DNA of 64,000 nt from Mariniphaga sp964559175 (GCA_964559175.1 CAZLGT010000014.1:19870-83869); one strand, 5' to 3'. Counted from the stretch's first letter, positions 27,287 through 36,730 are shown. Numbers and translations: made by a program. Notes: generated by a model from the sequence alone, not told the origin.

Positions 27287-27904
27287 ATGGAATTTTCAGG
27301 GTTTCACGATACGTATTCCACCACGGCGCTCGAATGCGCCATCATGCTTAAAGATACCCTGGAAGACATTAAACATCGGGAAAAACTGGAACACGCCGCT
27401 TGGTTTAAACCCAGGGAAGAATACCAGCGTGTGATGGATTGTATTGAATTTTTAAAACCATTTTCACAAAATGTCGATATCGATTATGCTCAAAACAGCA
27501 CTCTGGTTTATGTTTTTACTAAAGGAGATGAATACATTAGTGAAGAGGAAATGCAGGAGTACCTTAAAGAAGGATATCGTTTAATTGACCTTCAATTAAT
27601 CAACTCGGTTTACCGGCGCAATGAAACGGAAGTCCGGGATTTATTAAAAAAAGGAGCAAATCCGTTTATCGATCCTTGTGACAAAAAAGAGGAAAGTGTA
27701 ATATTGGATGGTCTGGAAGCAGATGAATCATTTGCTTTTACGCAAATCATGGCTTATCGAAATGATCCGGTAACAAAGAGAAAATATACCGATGACACTG
27801 TTTTTCATCTTTTCCACTTACTCTATCAGGCAGGCAGTTCCAGCCGTTTGTTCCGGGTAATTCTCTCAGAAAATAAAATCCGGCAGGATTATCCGACACA
27901 ATGA
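27287..27904 (+). CDS. Unknown cytoplasmic protein with possible ankyrin-like helices
   Basis: A 205-aa acidic, soluble protein without a signal peptide. I do not recognise a family. The segment LINSVYRRNETEVRDLLKKG followed by ANPF looks like one ankyrin-type helix-loop unit, and a hydrophobic alpha-helical region follows (VFHLFHLLYQAG). It starts with ATG and stands 49 bases before DinD on the same strand, next to a decayed antitoxin, so it may belong to an accessory patch. Confidence 0.6.
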   Translation: MEFSGFHDTYSTTALECAIMLKDTLEDIKHREKLEHAAWFKPREEYQRVMDCIEFLKPFSQNVDIDYAQNSTLVYVFTKGDEYISEEEMQEYLKEGYRLIDLQLINSVYRRNETEVRDLLKKGANPFIDPCDKKEESVILDGLEADESFAFTQIMAYRNDPVTKRKYTDDTVFHLFHLLYQAGSSSRLFRVILSENKIRQDYPTQ

Positions 27905-27953
27905 GTGTAAAACAATTGTTGAAAAGGTCATGAAATAAAGTGAAGCAGAGGTA

Positions 27954-28865
27954 ATGGAATTTATTAATTTGGTAATGGAAAAATTAAATCTAAACATTAA
28001 AACGCAGAAACACAATGATATGAAAATTGAAGTTATTGCAGAATTACAGAAGACATTTGCACAGTATGTGCATGAAGAAAATGAAATAGAGTATTGGTTA
28101 GCCCGTGAACTACAGGAACTACTTGGATATTCCAAATGGGAAAATTTTGCCAAAGTAATCGAAAAAGCTGTCATTGCCTCTATCAATTCAGGGCAAAATA
28201 AAGATGATCATTTTCTAGGTGTGAAAAAGGAAATTGAAATGCCGAAAGGCGGCAAAAAGGTGATTGACGATATTATGCTTACGCGCTACGCTTTTTATTT
28301 AATTGCCCAGAATGGCGATCCGCGAAAGGAACAGATTGCTTTTGCAATGAGTTATTTTGCCCTGCAAACACGCAAACAGGAGCTGCTCGAAAAAAGAATA
28401 AATGAAATTGAACGGGTTCGCGTCAGGAAAAAACTATCTGAAACCGAAAAGGAATTATCCGGAATTTTGTATGAACGTGGCGTTGACAGCAAAGGATTTG
28501 CCCGGATTCGAAGCAAAGGAGATAACGCGCTGTTTGGTGGGTATTCTACAAATTCAATGAAATATAAATTGTCGGTACCCAAAAACCGACCCCTGGCTGA
28601 TTTTTTGCCAACCATTACCATTAAAGCCAAAGATTTTACTGATGAAATTACAAATTTCAATGTGCAGAAGAACAATATGAAAGGAGAGAATAAAATTGCC
28701 GGTGAACACATTAAAAACAATAAAGGGGTAAGAAAATTGCTGTTGGATAGGGGAATCAGGCCGGAAGAACTACCAGCAGAAGAAGACATTAAAAAGGTTG
28801 AACGACGGCTTAAGTCTGAGGATAAAAAATTATTGAAAGGCAATAAACCATTGAAAAACAAGTGA
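27954..28865 (+). CDS. dinD: DNA-damage-inducible protein D (DinD-like)
   Basis: A protein of about 300 aa that matches E. coli DinD, a LexA-regulated protein that binds RecA filaments and inhibits strand exchange. Conserved blocks are IEYWLARELQELLGYSKWENF (a Bro-N-like domain), DDHFLGVKKEIEM, DIMLTRYAFYLIAQNGDPRK and MSYFALQTRKQE. A longer charged C-terminal half includes FARIRSKGDNALFGG and an RGIRPEELPAEEDIKKVERR tail. GAGG just ahead of ATG 27954 supports this start; 28020 is an alternative that begins close to the conserved domain. I saw no LexA-box-like palindrome upstream. dinD genes are often mobile. Confidence 0.85.
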   Translation: MEFINLVMEKLNLNIKTQKHNDMKIEVIAELQKTFAQYVHEENEIEYWLARELQELLGYSKWENFAKVIEKAVIASINSGQNKDDHFLGVKKEIEMPKGGKKVIDDIMLTRYAFYLIAQNGDPRKEQIAFAMSYFALQTRKQELLEKRINEIERVRVRKKLSETEKELSGILYERGVDSKGFARIRSKGDNALFGGYSTNSMKYKLSVPKNRPLADFLPTITIKAKDFTDEITNFNVQKNNMKGENKIAGEHIKNNKGVRKLLLDRGIRPEELPAEEDIKKVERRLKSEDKKLLKGNKPLKNK

Positions 28866-28914
28866 AAAGAGTATATTTATCCTTCAGTTTTTGTATCCAG
28901 TTTATTGAAAAAAA

Positions 28915-29151
28915 TTATACCGATTTCAATTTCTCAGAAATCCAAAATTTAATTAGGGATTGCCTTGTAACACCTAATTTCATCGCCTGCTGATCCAGCT
29001 TTTGAATCATCCATTTGGGAAAATCCACGCATACACGTCTGGTTTCAAGTTTTTCCCGTCTGGCAGTTTTTAAATCCCAAAATTCTGTGATATCCTTTCC
29101 TTCTTCAAAAAGTTTATCAAATTCCTATGTCGTTACAGGTTTCTTTTTCAT
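28915..29151 (-). pseudogene. BrnA-like antitoxin interrupted by a nonsense codon
   Basis: Translating minus from ATG 29151 gives MKKKPVTT, then TAG at codon 9 (29127-29125), then an uninterrupted 69-codon continuation in the same frame beginning EFDKLFEEGKDITEFWDLK and continuing with VDFPKWMIQKLDQQAMKLG and VTRQSLIKFWISEKL to TAA at 28917-28915. This continuation is typical of BrnA/CopG-type antitoxins, which carry a ribbon-helix-helix DNA-binding domain and neutralise the BrnT RNase toxin. A GGAG motif just before the ATG shows that the true start is here. No BrnT-like gene is visible upstream, where YceI begins. A single substitution would restore the gene, so this is a recent inactivation or a sequence error. 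Confidence 0.75.
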
Positions 29152-29327
29152 TTTTCTCCGAATTAATGGTTGAAATACCTTTCCAGCACATACTCTGGCT
29201 GGTGCTGGTCGGCAATTTACAAACTAGCCTGAAACAAAAAGGTACATCGGGAATGATTCAAAAAGAAACGGGGGTGAACCATGTTCCGGGAAAACTGTTT
29301 GATAGATCAGAATATTTATTAATCAAC

Positions 29328-29876
29328 ATGAAAATGGAAACAAAAGAAAAAACAAAATGGGTATTGGACCCGGCACACAGCGAAATTTTATTTAAGGTGA
29401 AGCACCTGATGATTACCAATGTGAAGGGTGAGTTCAGGAAATTTTCTGCAGAAGCGGTTTCAGAAGGAAATGATTTCAGTTCAGCCAAAGTGAATTTAAT
29501 CATTGATACAGCTTCGGTTTTTACCAACAACGACGACCGCGACAATCACCTGAAAAGCGCCGATTTTTTCGATGTGGAAAATCACAAGGAACTTACTTTC
29601 AAATCCACAAAACTTAAAAAAGTGGACGATGATGAATACAAACTGACGGGTCTGCTGACCATAAAAGGCATTGCCAAAGAAGTTACCCTCGATGTTGAAT
29701 TTGGTGGAATTATGAAAGACCCCTGGGGTAATGACAAAGCGGGATTTTCGCTGGAAGGAAAAATCAATCGCAAGGAATGGGGTCTGAACTGGAATGCAGC
29801 CCTCGAAGCCGGTGGTGTACTGGTAGGCGACGAAGTAAAAATCAGCGCCGAAGTGCAGTTTGCAAAACAGGCGTAA
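29328..29876 (+). CDS. YceI family protein
   Basis: A 182-aa protein of the YceI lipocalin-like family, which binds long-chain isoprenoid-type molecules. Core motifs are WVLDPAHSEILFKVKHLMI, a second strand with FRKFSAEAV, the DDRDNHLKSADFFDV block, GLLTIKGIAKEVTLDVEF and FSLEGKINRKEWGLNWN. No signal peptide precedes it at the chosen ATG (29328, or 29334), so it would be cytoplasmic as in many Bacteroidota. The stop is 2 bases from the convergent sulfatase stop. Confidence 0.92.
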   Translation: MKMETKEKTKWVLDPAHSEILFKVKHLMITNVKGEFRKFSAEAVSEGNDFSSAKVNLIIDTASVFTNNDDRDNHLKSADFFDVENHKELTFKSTKLKKVDDDEYKLTGLLTIKGIAKEVTLDVEFGGIMKDPWGNDKAGFSLEGKINRKEWGLNWNAALEAGGVLVGDEVKISAEVQFAKQA

Positions 29877-29878
29877 TT

Positions 29879-31798
29879 TTATTCTCTGAATTCCGGGTTG
29901 TTTGGTACCAGTCCCAAACTTCCCAGGAAATCCATACACGCCGCCCGCACATTGTAATCCCGGTCGTCCATTTCCCTTACTTCCCAAATAGTTTCAACAA
30001 AAGGTTCTCTTTGGGCCGGATCAATATATAGCAGGGAATAAACAGCCATTAGCGAAATATCGAGGTTTTCGTGGGCACAGAATTTTTTCAGGTTTTTTTC
30101 GGCTGTTTTGTTGTTGAACATCCCGTAAGCAATGGCCGAGGCAAGGACTGCCACCGGCGGATATTCATCATCCATCGCCTTCAATATATTTTCTGAAAAT
30201 GGTTTTAGTGTTTCAGGATTTTGGCTACGCAAACCCAAAATGGCCCAGTAACGGATTATCGGATTGTCGTCTGAAAGTAATTCAATTTGTTTTTCAGCAA
30301 CCTCTTTTCCCCGGAATCCCGACAGAGAAGTGGCTTCGTAAATTTCTTCCAACGGGTATTTTTCTTTGTTGAGCCGAAATTCATAGGCTGTTGTGGTATC
30401 CGAAAGCAAGCCGATTTCATATTCGGGCAAGAACATTACATCGCGCGATTTCAGCACTTCCTCTTTTAAAAGGGAACGCATTTTTTCTATGACCGGCTGA
30501 AATTCCTGGTCATCAGCCAGGTTTCGGGTTTCCCACAAATCGTTTTCAATATCAAAAAGAAATTCGGCAGGACGTGGTTCGAACAGGCTTTTTTGTAACG
30601 CATTGAGTTTATTTTCAGCCAAATCTTTCCGCATCTGCTGTTTGATATCTCCAATTTCCATGTAGCGAATGTAGCTGGCTTCGTAAATGTAAGGCATGTA
30701 GTTCCGCGAATAAACAAACCGGCCATCGGTTACGGTGCGCACCATGTCGATGCCGTTGTCGGAACGATCAGAAGACAAATTGAGGTGATTCACGGGTTCT
30801 GAACGTTTTTTCCCCAGAAATGATCTGCCTTCCAAATGTTCGGGAATTTCACCTCCGGCCAGGCTGATTAGGGTGGGGGCCAGGTCGGTAAAATCTACGA
30901 GTTCGCTGGTTATCACGCCGCCGGTTCCCCATGGCGACAGATGTTTGTATATTTCAGGAAACCAAATGATAAACGGAACGCGGTAACCGTAGTTGATTCC
31001 ATTGGTTTTTCCGCGTGGCATTCCTTCTCCATGGTCGGCATAAAAAAAGATGATGGTGCTGTCTTTCAGGTTGTCTGCTTCCAACCGCGCCAGCAACTCG
31101 GCTATCCGGTTGTCGGTAAGTTTTATGGAATTGTAAACCCGTGCAAACTGTTTCCGCATTTCGGGACTGTCGCGGTAAAAGGGGGGCATTTCAAATTCGT
31201 TTTCACCAATCCGTTCTTCAGGTGAAAGGTGTTCGAGCACATTTTTCAGGTACCAGTCGTAGGTTTCTGTCATGGTGCGCGACTGGTGCGATTCATTGTA
31301 GTTGAACACGGCAAAAAACGGTTGTCCGGGTTTGCGGTCCCACCAGCCTGCTTTGTTGGAGCTTTCGCTCCAGGCTTCTTTTATGAATGCATTTTCATTT
31401 TGAACGTTGTAATCCGTTTTTACATTGTTTGTGGTGTAATAGCCCTGCTGCTGAAGGTAATACGGAAAACCTTTGATGAACTCCGGAACCGGGTATTTGC
31501 TGCGGTGGTTTCCGGTGCCGGCTTTATAGGTTTTTACGCCGGTAATGATAGCAGTCCGGCTGGGAGAACAAACAGTTCCTGTGGAGAAGGCATTGGTAAA
31601 GCGGACACCTTCTTCAGCCAGCTTGTCAATGACCGGAGTTCTGGCATTTTCATCGCCATAACACCCGATAAACTGTGGCGAAGTATCTTCAATGGTCACC
31701 CACAGGATGTTGGGTTTGGGAAGTTCTTCCTTCTGGTTGCATTTTAAAAACAGGGCAAGAATGGCTAACAGGCTGATGAAAAGAGTTTTATTGTTCAT
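29879..31798 (-). CDS. Lipoprotein sulfatase (S1 family) of the PUL
   Basis: A 639-aa surface- or periplasm-anchored sulfatase. The signal peptide ends in the lipobox LFLKC (Cys20). The formylglycine-forming motif is Cys77 in TVCSPSRTAI, and metal ligands appear as IEDTSP at residues 36-41 (Glu-Asp where many S1 enzymes have Asp-Asp) and FFYADHGEGMPRGK near residue 255. A C-terminal helical region of about 130 residues beyond the usual catalytic core looks HEAT-like (SLLKEEV, ILKAMDDEYPPVAVLASAIA). Removal of sulfate from a polysaccharide or oligosaccharide is expected; the sequence does not fix the position. It is the last gene of the PUL. Confidence 0.9.
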   Translation of the reverse strand: MNNKTLFISLLAILALFLKCNQKEELPKPNILWVTIEDTSPQFIGCYGDENARTPVIDKLAEEGVRFTNAFSTGTVCSPSRTAIITGVKTYKAGTGNHRSKYPVPEFIKGFPYYLQQQGYYTTNNVKTDYNVQNENAFIKEAWSESSNKAGWWDRKPGQPFFAVFNYNESHQSRTMTETYDWYLKNVLEHLSPEERIGENEFEMPPFYRDSPEMRKQFARVYNSIKLTDNRIAELLARLEADNLKDSTIIFFYADHGEGMPRGKTNGINYGYRVPFIIWFPEIYKHLSPWGTGGVITSELVDFTDLAPTLISLAGGEIPEHLEGRSFLGKKRSEPVNHLNLSSDRSDNGIDMVRTVTDGRFVYSRNYMPYIYEASYIRYMEIGDIKQQMRKDLAENKLNALQKSLFEPRPAEFLFDIENDLWETRNLADDQEFQPVIEKMRSLLKEEVLKSRDVMFLPEYEIGLLSDTTTAYEFRLNKEKYPLEEIYEATSLSGFRGKEVAEKQIELLSDDNPIIRYWAILGLRSQNPETLKPFSENILKAMDDEYPPVAVLASAIAYGMFNNKTAEKNLKKFCAHENLDISLMAVYSLLYIDPAQREPFVETIWEVREMDDRDYNVRAACMDFLGSLGLVPNNPEFRE

Positions 31799-31907
31799 TT
31801 TAATATTGTTGTTTTCTGCGATTCTACGCGCAATCTGCGAGAGAAAATCCTAAAAATAATCGGCGGTTCGCCCGAATGGATGCCTTCGGCAGAAACCACC
31901 GCACCCG

Positions 31908-34391
31908 TTAAAGCTCCACGAAAACTTTTTCCGGATTCTTTTCTTTTTGGGTTTTCAGACCGGTAATTGCTTCTCTTTCGTTGTTTTCACCAATTATAAC
32001 CGTAAACGTTCCGCTTTCGTACAGTTTAGGCTGAACGGTGTTGCCTTTGATGCGATAAATTTGTACCAGTTCGCCGGTTTTTTCATTCCATATCTGCATC
32101 ACCTGGTTGGGCTGGTTCACCGAAATTTCGGGCAGAACGTTTTCAGCACCAAGCCCTAAATTATCGAATTGCGAAATTTGTTTCGGCCATCCCGGGAACT
32201 GGTCACGCACCGGGTTGGGATCTTCCACGTCGGCCAGGAACCGCCAGGAATCTATGTCGATAGTCCGTTCGTTTTGGTCGAAAGTAACAAACCCAAACCC
32301 GGAAGCGCGGATTTGTGCATTGTTGTACCGGCTGTTCCTGTCAACCGTAATTTTGCCTGGATTGCCCACAGCATACACAAAGTTTTTGTTGCCGAAAGAA
32401 TCTTCGTATTTCCCCGTGTTCGGATACCCGTGTTCGGGCCGGTCCATAACCGGAATGCCCAATTCATCGGGGAGAAACCAGCGCATGTAAAAATTACAGA
32501 TGGCCGGTGTGCAAAAACTGTATCCTGCATCGCGGTAATCTTCAAGCCCGTATTGCACCAGTGAGGTAAGGTGCTGATCGCCGTTTATCTGAAATACAGC
32601 TCCTTTCCGCATCAGGCGAATGACCTTATCGCGGCCCGATTTTGGCCAGCCCCCCGAGTCGAGGTCGCCGTAAAGATAATTGTCCATACTGCCATGATGG
32701 GTGGCCACATTGGCAAAAACGGTTTGTGAAAGCAGCACTTTCATATCGGCCTCTTCCCAGTCTAAAATCCAGTCGTTGAGGAATTTTGTCTGGCGTTCAC
32801 CAATCATTTCCACTCCGGGTTTGTCGAGAAATGATAAATCATCATGCGGTTCCTGCATGTGATCGTGCCGGCCTTCCCAGTCGGATACAGCCTCGGGTGC
32901 GGTTTTAAAAATCCGGTCGCTGATGATGGCAAAACTCACACGTCCGTAAGTGAGGTCGGTGTACCACACGCTCATGCCGCGCTTTGCGGGGGTGGGGTCA
33001 TACGGATCAGGCAATTGTCCGCACTGGGTTTGATTTACCACATTTACCATTTCAACCGACTGGCGAAATCCCGGACTGTCACTGGTACCCCTTCCTTCGG
33101 GCATCTTTTCTCCGGCCTCTCCCCAAAGGTTTCCGTGGAATACGTCATGATCGTCGGGTGTGCAGATGGTGGGCACATCGCGCATTAAATCGCCGAAAGC
33201 CCAGCCAAACATATAGTATTTTCCGAGGTAACTTAAAATGGAAACGTCAACCGGTTCCCGCCTAATCTGGTATCCTCCGTTGGGTTCATACACCTGGTCG
33301 CCCGAGAAATAGAGGATGTCCGGTTCCAGTTTGGTCAGGTTTTCAACCAGCGGAGTGTAAGGATACCCTGAAGTGAACTGACAGGTGAGGCCGCCAAATC
33401 TTAGCGGCCGGTCCACCGGGTCTTTGCGGATGGTTCCGGCATAATATTCCTGGGTTTCTGTTCCGTCTTTTCCTTTTTCAATGTATTCCACCCTGTATTC
33501 CGCATCTTTGGAAGCATCCCAGTTTTCCAGTTTAAAAACGGCAGTGCGCGAATCGGGTTCGATGGTTTTGGTAGCAACGGTTTTCCATGCTCCGTTTTCC
33601 TTGAGTTGCAGGCTCACATCCTGGTTGTCGTTTTCACTGATGGGCGGTAACATAGCCATCATTTTGACCGTGTTTTTGCTTAGGGTGTGCATGGTCCAGA
33701 GCACAGGGCCAAACGCATTTTCAGGTTTTTCAATCACTTTTGAGCCTGACAGTTTTATGTCGTCAAAAACAAAACGGGCGTTTCCCGGATTTTCATTCCC
33801 GTCTAACCGCATGTTGTTAGCCACAGCAATCAACCCCTCAATTCCGTCAACCGGGCATGAAAGTTCTGTTTTGAAACCATTAAAATCAACCAAATTCATG
33901 GTTAATTTAGTATTTGACCCTTTAATGGAAATCGTGAATTCGCTCCAAACAAAATTCTCCGGGAGCTCGATTTTCTCATCTTTTAAAAAGGCATAGCCAT
34001 TTAAGCTGACTCCGGCTTTAATGCCTTCTCCAAAATAGCAGGCGGCTTTCACGTCGGGATCTTCCTTATCGTGCAAGCCAATAAAAAATCCGGCAGAACC
34101 GGGAATTTCGCCATTTTCAGCCAGCATTATTTTAGCAGAAGCCTGAAATTTACCCTCTCCGGGAGACAAAACATGAGTAAGCAGGTTTACCCTCGAATCG
34201 GGGACAGACCCCACGCAGTGAAGCTGACTGTTTTCCACCTTCCAGTCTTCCAGCGGTATGGACCAGAAATCTTTTCCTACCCACACGCGGTCGTGGGTAT
34301 TGTCGAAATTGGCAGAAAATTCGGTTTTTATTGTGCAGGAGGTTGCAGATAAAAGAAGAATTACAATAATGGTTAATAGCGAAAGTTTCAT
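31908..34391 (-). CDS. PhoD-like metallophosphoesterase lipoprotein
   Basis: An 827-aa lipoprotein (lipobox SATSC near residue 19). The N-terminal 230 residues are a beta-sandwich-like domain of unknown specificity (ARFVFDDIKLSG). The C-terminal part is PhoD-like: the dimetal motifs YFSGDQVYEP, TPDDHDVFHGN and INGDQHLTSL are in the order of PhoD-type alkaline phosphatases or related phosphodiesterases. In this PUL it probably acts on a phosphorylated or phosphodiester-linked glycan, or on another substrate of the same operon (inference). Confidence 0.8.
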   Translation of the reverse strand: MKLSLLTIIVILLLSATSCTIKTEFSANFDNTHDRVWVGKDFWSIPLEDWKVENSQLHCVGSVPDSRVNLLTHVLSPGEGKFQASAKIMLAENGEIPGSAGFFIGLHDKEDPDVKAACYFGEGIKAGVSLNGYAFLKDEKIELPENFVWSEFTISIKGSNTKLTMNLVDFNGFKTELSCPVDGIEGLIAVANNMRLDGNENPGNARFVFDDIKLSGSKVIEKPENAFGPVLWTMHTLSKNTVKMMAMLPPISENDNQDVSLQLKENGAWKTVATKTIEPDSRTAVFKLENWDASKDAEYRVEYIEKGKDGTETQEYYAGTIRKDPVDRPLRFGGLTCQFTSGYPYTPLVENLTKLEPDILYFSGDQVYEPNGGYQIRREPVDVSILSYLGKYYMFGWAFGDLMRDVPTICTPDDHDVFHGNLWGEAGEKMPEGRGTSDSPGFRQSVEMVNVVNQTQCGQLPDPYDPTPAKRGMSVWYTDLTYGRVSFAIISDRIFKTAPEAVSDWEGRHDHMQEPHDDLSFLDKPGVEMIGERQTKFLNDWILDWEEADMKVLLSQTVFANVATHHGSMDNYLYGDLDSGGWPKSGRDKVIRLMRKGAVFQINGDQHLTSLVQYGLEDYRDAGYSFCTPAICNFYMRWFLPDELGIPVMDRPEHGYPNTGKYEDSFGNKNFVYAVGNPGKITVDRNSRYNNAQIRASGFGFVTFDQNERTIDIDSWRFLADVEDPNPVRDQFPGWPKQISQFDNLGLGAENVLPEISVNQPNQVMQIWNEKTGELVQIYRIKGNTVQPKLYESGTFTVIIGENNEREAITGLKTQKEKNPEKVFVEL

Positions 34392-34433
34392 ATTGTTTGG
34401 TTTTTTTAATGCTTTAATTGATTAATTTCTGCT

Positions 34434-35555
34434 TCATTTAAAAATACTCAGGTCCCATTCATCCAACCATTGCAGAAACGGCAATCCGTTCTCGTCGAAC
34501 TGAACAGGTAGCCATACGTAACGTCCGTCTATGGCATTTTCAGGATTCCAGCGGTCGGCCATAAAAATAAAGGCGTCCTTTTTGCCCTGAACTGGCAAAA
34601 CAAAGGTGCTCTGCGAATGAAAAGTAAGGTCCGCATCTTCTCCAACGCACGGATTTTTGACATATTCCCAATTCCCCAAAACCGAATCAGCAACCAGTAA
34701 ACGGGCTGCATTGGGCGCCCAACCTGTGCAGCCGGATGTTATCATGTAATATTTCCCGTTGTGTTTAAAAATGGATGGCGCTTCATTATGGCCGGTGGGA
34801 AGCACCCTGATGTATTTCCCTGAAAAGTTCTGATAATCGTCGGTTAATTCGGCAATGTTCAGGGTAAGGTTTTCTTCCGAGGAATGAATATGGTAGGCTT
34901 TCCCGTCGTCGTCAACATAAAGGGCCATGTCGCGGGCCATCTGTCCTTTTTTAAAATCACGTTGCATTAACATTCCATCTCTAACGGCCTGAATCCATTC
35001 ATCTGACCACGATTTCAGATTGGAAGGGAATGATTTCGCCTTCTGTTCTCCGGGATAATTCACCGGCCACTTTCCGGCATTTGGATTTTCAGCTTTTACA
35101 AAAGTATAAGGACCGGTGACGTTGTCGGCCACAGCCAAACCGGTTTTTGCCGCTTTGTAGCCCTGGCCCTTCAGCTCCAGGTGAAACCACATCACAAATT
35201 TTTGGGTAGCTGCGTTGTAAATAACTTTCGGGCGCTCAATAATGCAACCCTCTACGATTGGGCTTTCAGGGTCTTTGCTTACCGACAATGCAATTCCTTC
35301 GTCTTTCCAGTCGGTTAGGTTTTTTGAGGAGTAGCAATGCACGCCAACCCATGCCTGATTTCCCTTTTTCCCTTCAATTTTGTGCTCGCCAAACCAGTAA
35401 TATATGCCTTCATGAAACAGCACGCCACCACCGTGCGCATTGATGTGGACACCGTTATTATCGGGCCAGAGTTCACCGGGTTTTATGGTTTGAGCTGCGT
35501 TTTTACCAGCGGTTTCAAGGATTATAAGCAATAGAAAAAATAAACTTGCCTTCAT
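34434..35555 (-). CDS. GH43-like five-bladed beta-propeller glycoside hydrolase
   Basis: A 373-aa exported protein (signal peptide cut near KNAAQ, residue 22) with the sequence pattern of the GH43 group: INAHGGGVLFHEGIYYWFGEHK at the N-terminus, VEGCIIERPKVIYN near residue 105, and NEAPSIFKHNGKYYMITSGCTGW near residue 260, where such enzymes have the pKa-modulating Asp and the acid Glu blade positions. GH43 enzymes act mainly on alpha-L-arabinofuranosyl, beta-xylosyl or beta-1,3-galactosyl links. It may belong to the GH43_34-like subgroup; the target is inferred. The start overlaps the end of the truncated sulfatase by 4 bases. Confidence 0.8.
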   Translation of the reverse strand: MKASLFFLLLIILETAGKNAAQTIKPGELWPDNNGVHINAHGGGVLFHEGIYYWFGEHKIEGKKGNQAWVGVHCYSSKNLTDWKDEGIALSVSKDPESPIVEGCIIERPKVIYNAATQKFVMWFHLELKGQGYKAAKTGLAVADNVTGPYTFVKAENPNAGKWPVNYPGEQKAKSFPSNLKSWSDEWIQAVRDGMLMQRDFKKGQMARDMALYVDDDGKAYHIHSSEENLTLNIAELTDDYQNFSGKYIRVLPTGHNEAPSIFKHNGKYYMITSGCTGWAPNAARLLVADSVLGNWEYVKNPCVGEDADLTFHSQSTFVLPVQGKKDAFIFMADRWNPENAIDGRYVWLPVQFDENGLPFLQWLDEWDLSIFK

Positions 35556-36484
35556 GTTAAAATTTTAATTTTGGTTATTAATATCCCCTTTTGCCCGTTT
35601 AGGGGTGCGTTTACAGATGCATTTTGGTCGCAGGGACCGCCGTTGTCGCTGATAAAAACCACAAGGGTGTTTTCCTCCAGTCCTTCATTTTTCAGCGTTT
35701 CCAGAATGCGGCCTGCATTTACATCGAGCCTGTGCACCATGGCACAGTAGGTTCGCCGGTTTTCATCCTGAATATGACTGAACAGCTTCAAATCGGCTTC
35801 GGTTGCCTGCATGGGTGCATGCGGGGCGTTGAATGAAGCGAACAGAAAAAATGGCTGTTCTTTGTGCCTTCGGATAAAATCCACACATTCATCGCCTTTG
35901 TCGTCGGTAATGTAGGTGATGGGTTGCGGCGTTTTGTAATTGCATTCGATGGGCGACAAATAGCCTGTCCCGTCAGGTTTGGAAGTGAAATAATCGTGCC
36001 CGCCGCCCTGATAACCCCAGAATTCATCGAATCCCCGTTGCAACGGATGAAAGTGAGGTTCATAACCCAAATGCCATTTGCCAATGAGACCTGAAACATA
36101 ACCCAGTGGTTTCAGCCGGTCGGCAATGGTTTTTTCCGCAACGGAGAGACCCAAAAATTCCGGGTCAAAACCCGGCTGATTTGCAGCCAGGTTGTTGTCG
36201 AACCCAAACTTGACCTGGTTTTTTCCCGTCATTAAACCTGCCCTCGACGGTCCGCAAACAGGCGCTGAAACGTACCCCTGGGTGAAATTCACTCCTTCCT
36301 GTGCCAGCCTGTCGATGTTGGGCGTGGAAATTTGTTTGCTCCCGTTCAGGCTTAAATCGGCAAAACCCAAATCGTCGGCAACAATAAGTATGAAATTGGG
36401 GTTGGAAGAACTCTTTTGAGCTTTGACTTCTCTCCCGGTAAAAAATATTAGAAGGCCTGTAAATAAGAATGATAGATACTTCAT
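35552..36484 (-). pseudogene. C-terminally truncated sulfatase
   Basis: A 310-aa S1-type sulfatase that stops about 150 residues short of the usual 450-500. The N-terminal part is normal: signal peptide (VKAQ, residue 23), metal ligands VADDLG (Asp37, Asp38), the formylglycine motif PVCGPSRAGL (Cys77), GKWHLG, and the C-terminal catalytic block FISDNGGPCDQN. After SVNAPLNGQKG the family expects a basic loop GxRVPxI, but the frame instead runs into ILITKIKILT and a TGA that overlaps the GH43 start. The last codons look like leader DNA of the next gene, so a deletion probably removed the C-terminal domain. Without it, stability and activity are doubtful. Confidence 0.78.
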
Positions 36485-36677
36485 TTTATTATTATTTTCC
36501 TACTTCATCTATTTATTCTTCAAGAGCTTTTTTATTTCCCGCAGATTACGCAGATTTACGCAGATAAAAATTAAAATCTATATCATGTCCATCTCTTCTT
36601 TCTCCGTATATGAGCGTCATCTTCGGGAGATTCTTATTTCAGTTCCAGCTGTTCAATATTCATAAATATGTTGTACT

Positions 36678-36710
36678 AAACCTTCAAGGTTATAAAAACC
36701 TTGAAGGTTT
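36678..36710. repeat. AACCTTGAAGG-type inverted repeat
   Basis: AAACCTTCAAGGTT (36678-36691) and AACCTTGAAGGTTT (36697-36710) form a perfect 14-bp inverted repeat with a 5-base loop. A degenerate relative is found at 51633-51666. This looks like a dispersed repeat family. Confidence 0.8.
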
Positions 36711-36730
36711 GGTCAAAACAGAATCTATTT

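Noticed and set aside
28915..29151. Reading the TAG in the antitoxin as stop-codon recoding
   Set aside because: TAG and TAA appear as normal stops throughout the window; a second single-codon stop at 58949 and a deletion in a sulfatase fit decay or sequence error better.
29152..29327. A BrnT toxin gene ahead of the broken antitoxin
   Set aside because: Translating the minus strand upstream gives no frame with BrnT-like sequence; the region is the YceI leader.
31229..31747. 172-codon plus-strand frame inside the sulfatase
   Set aside because: Antisense shadow of the sulfatase; the sulfatase strand carries all recognised motifs.
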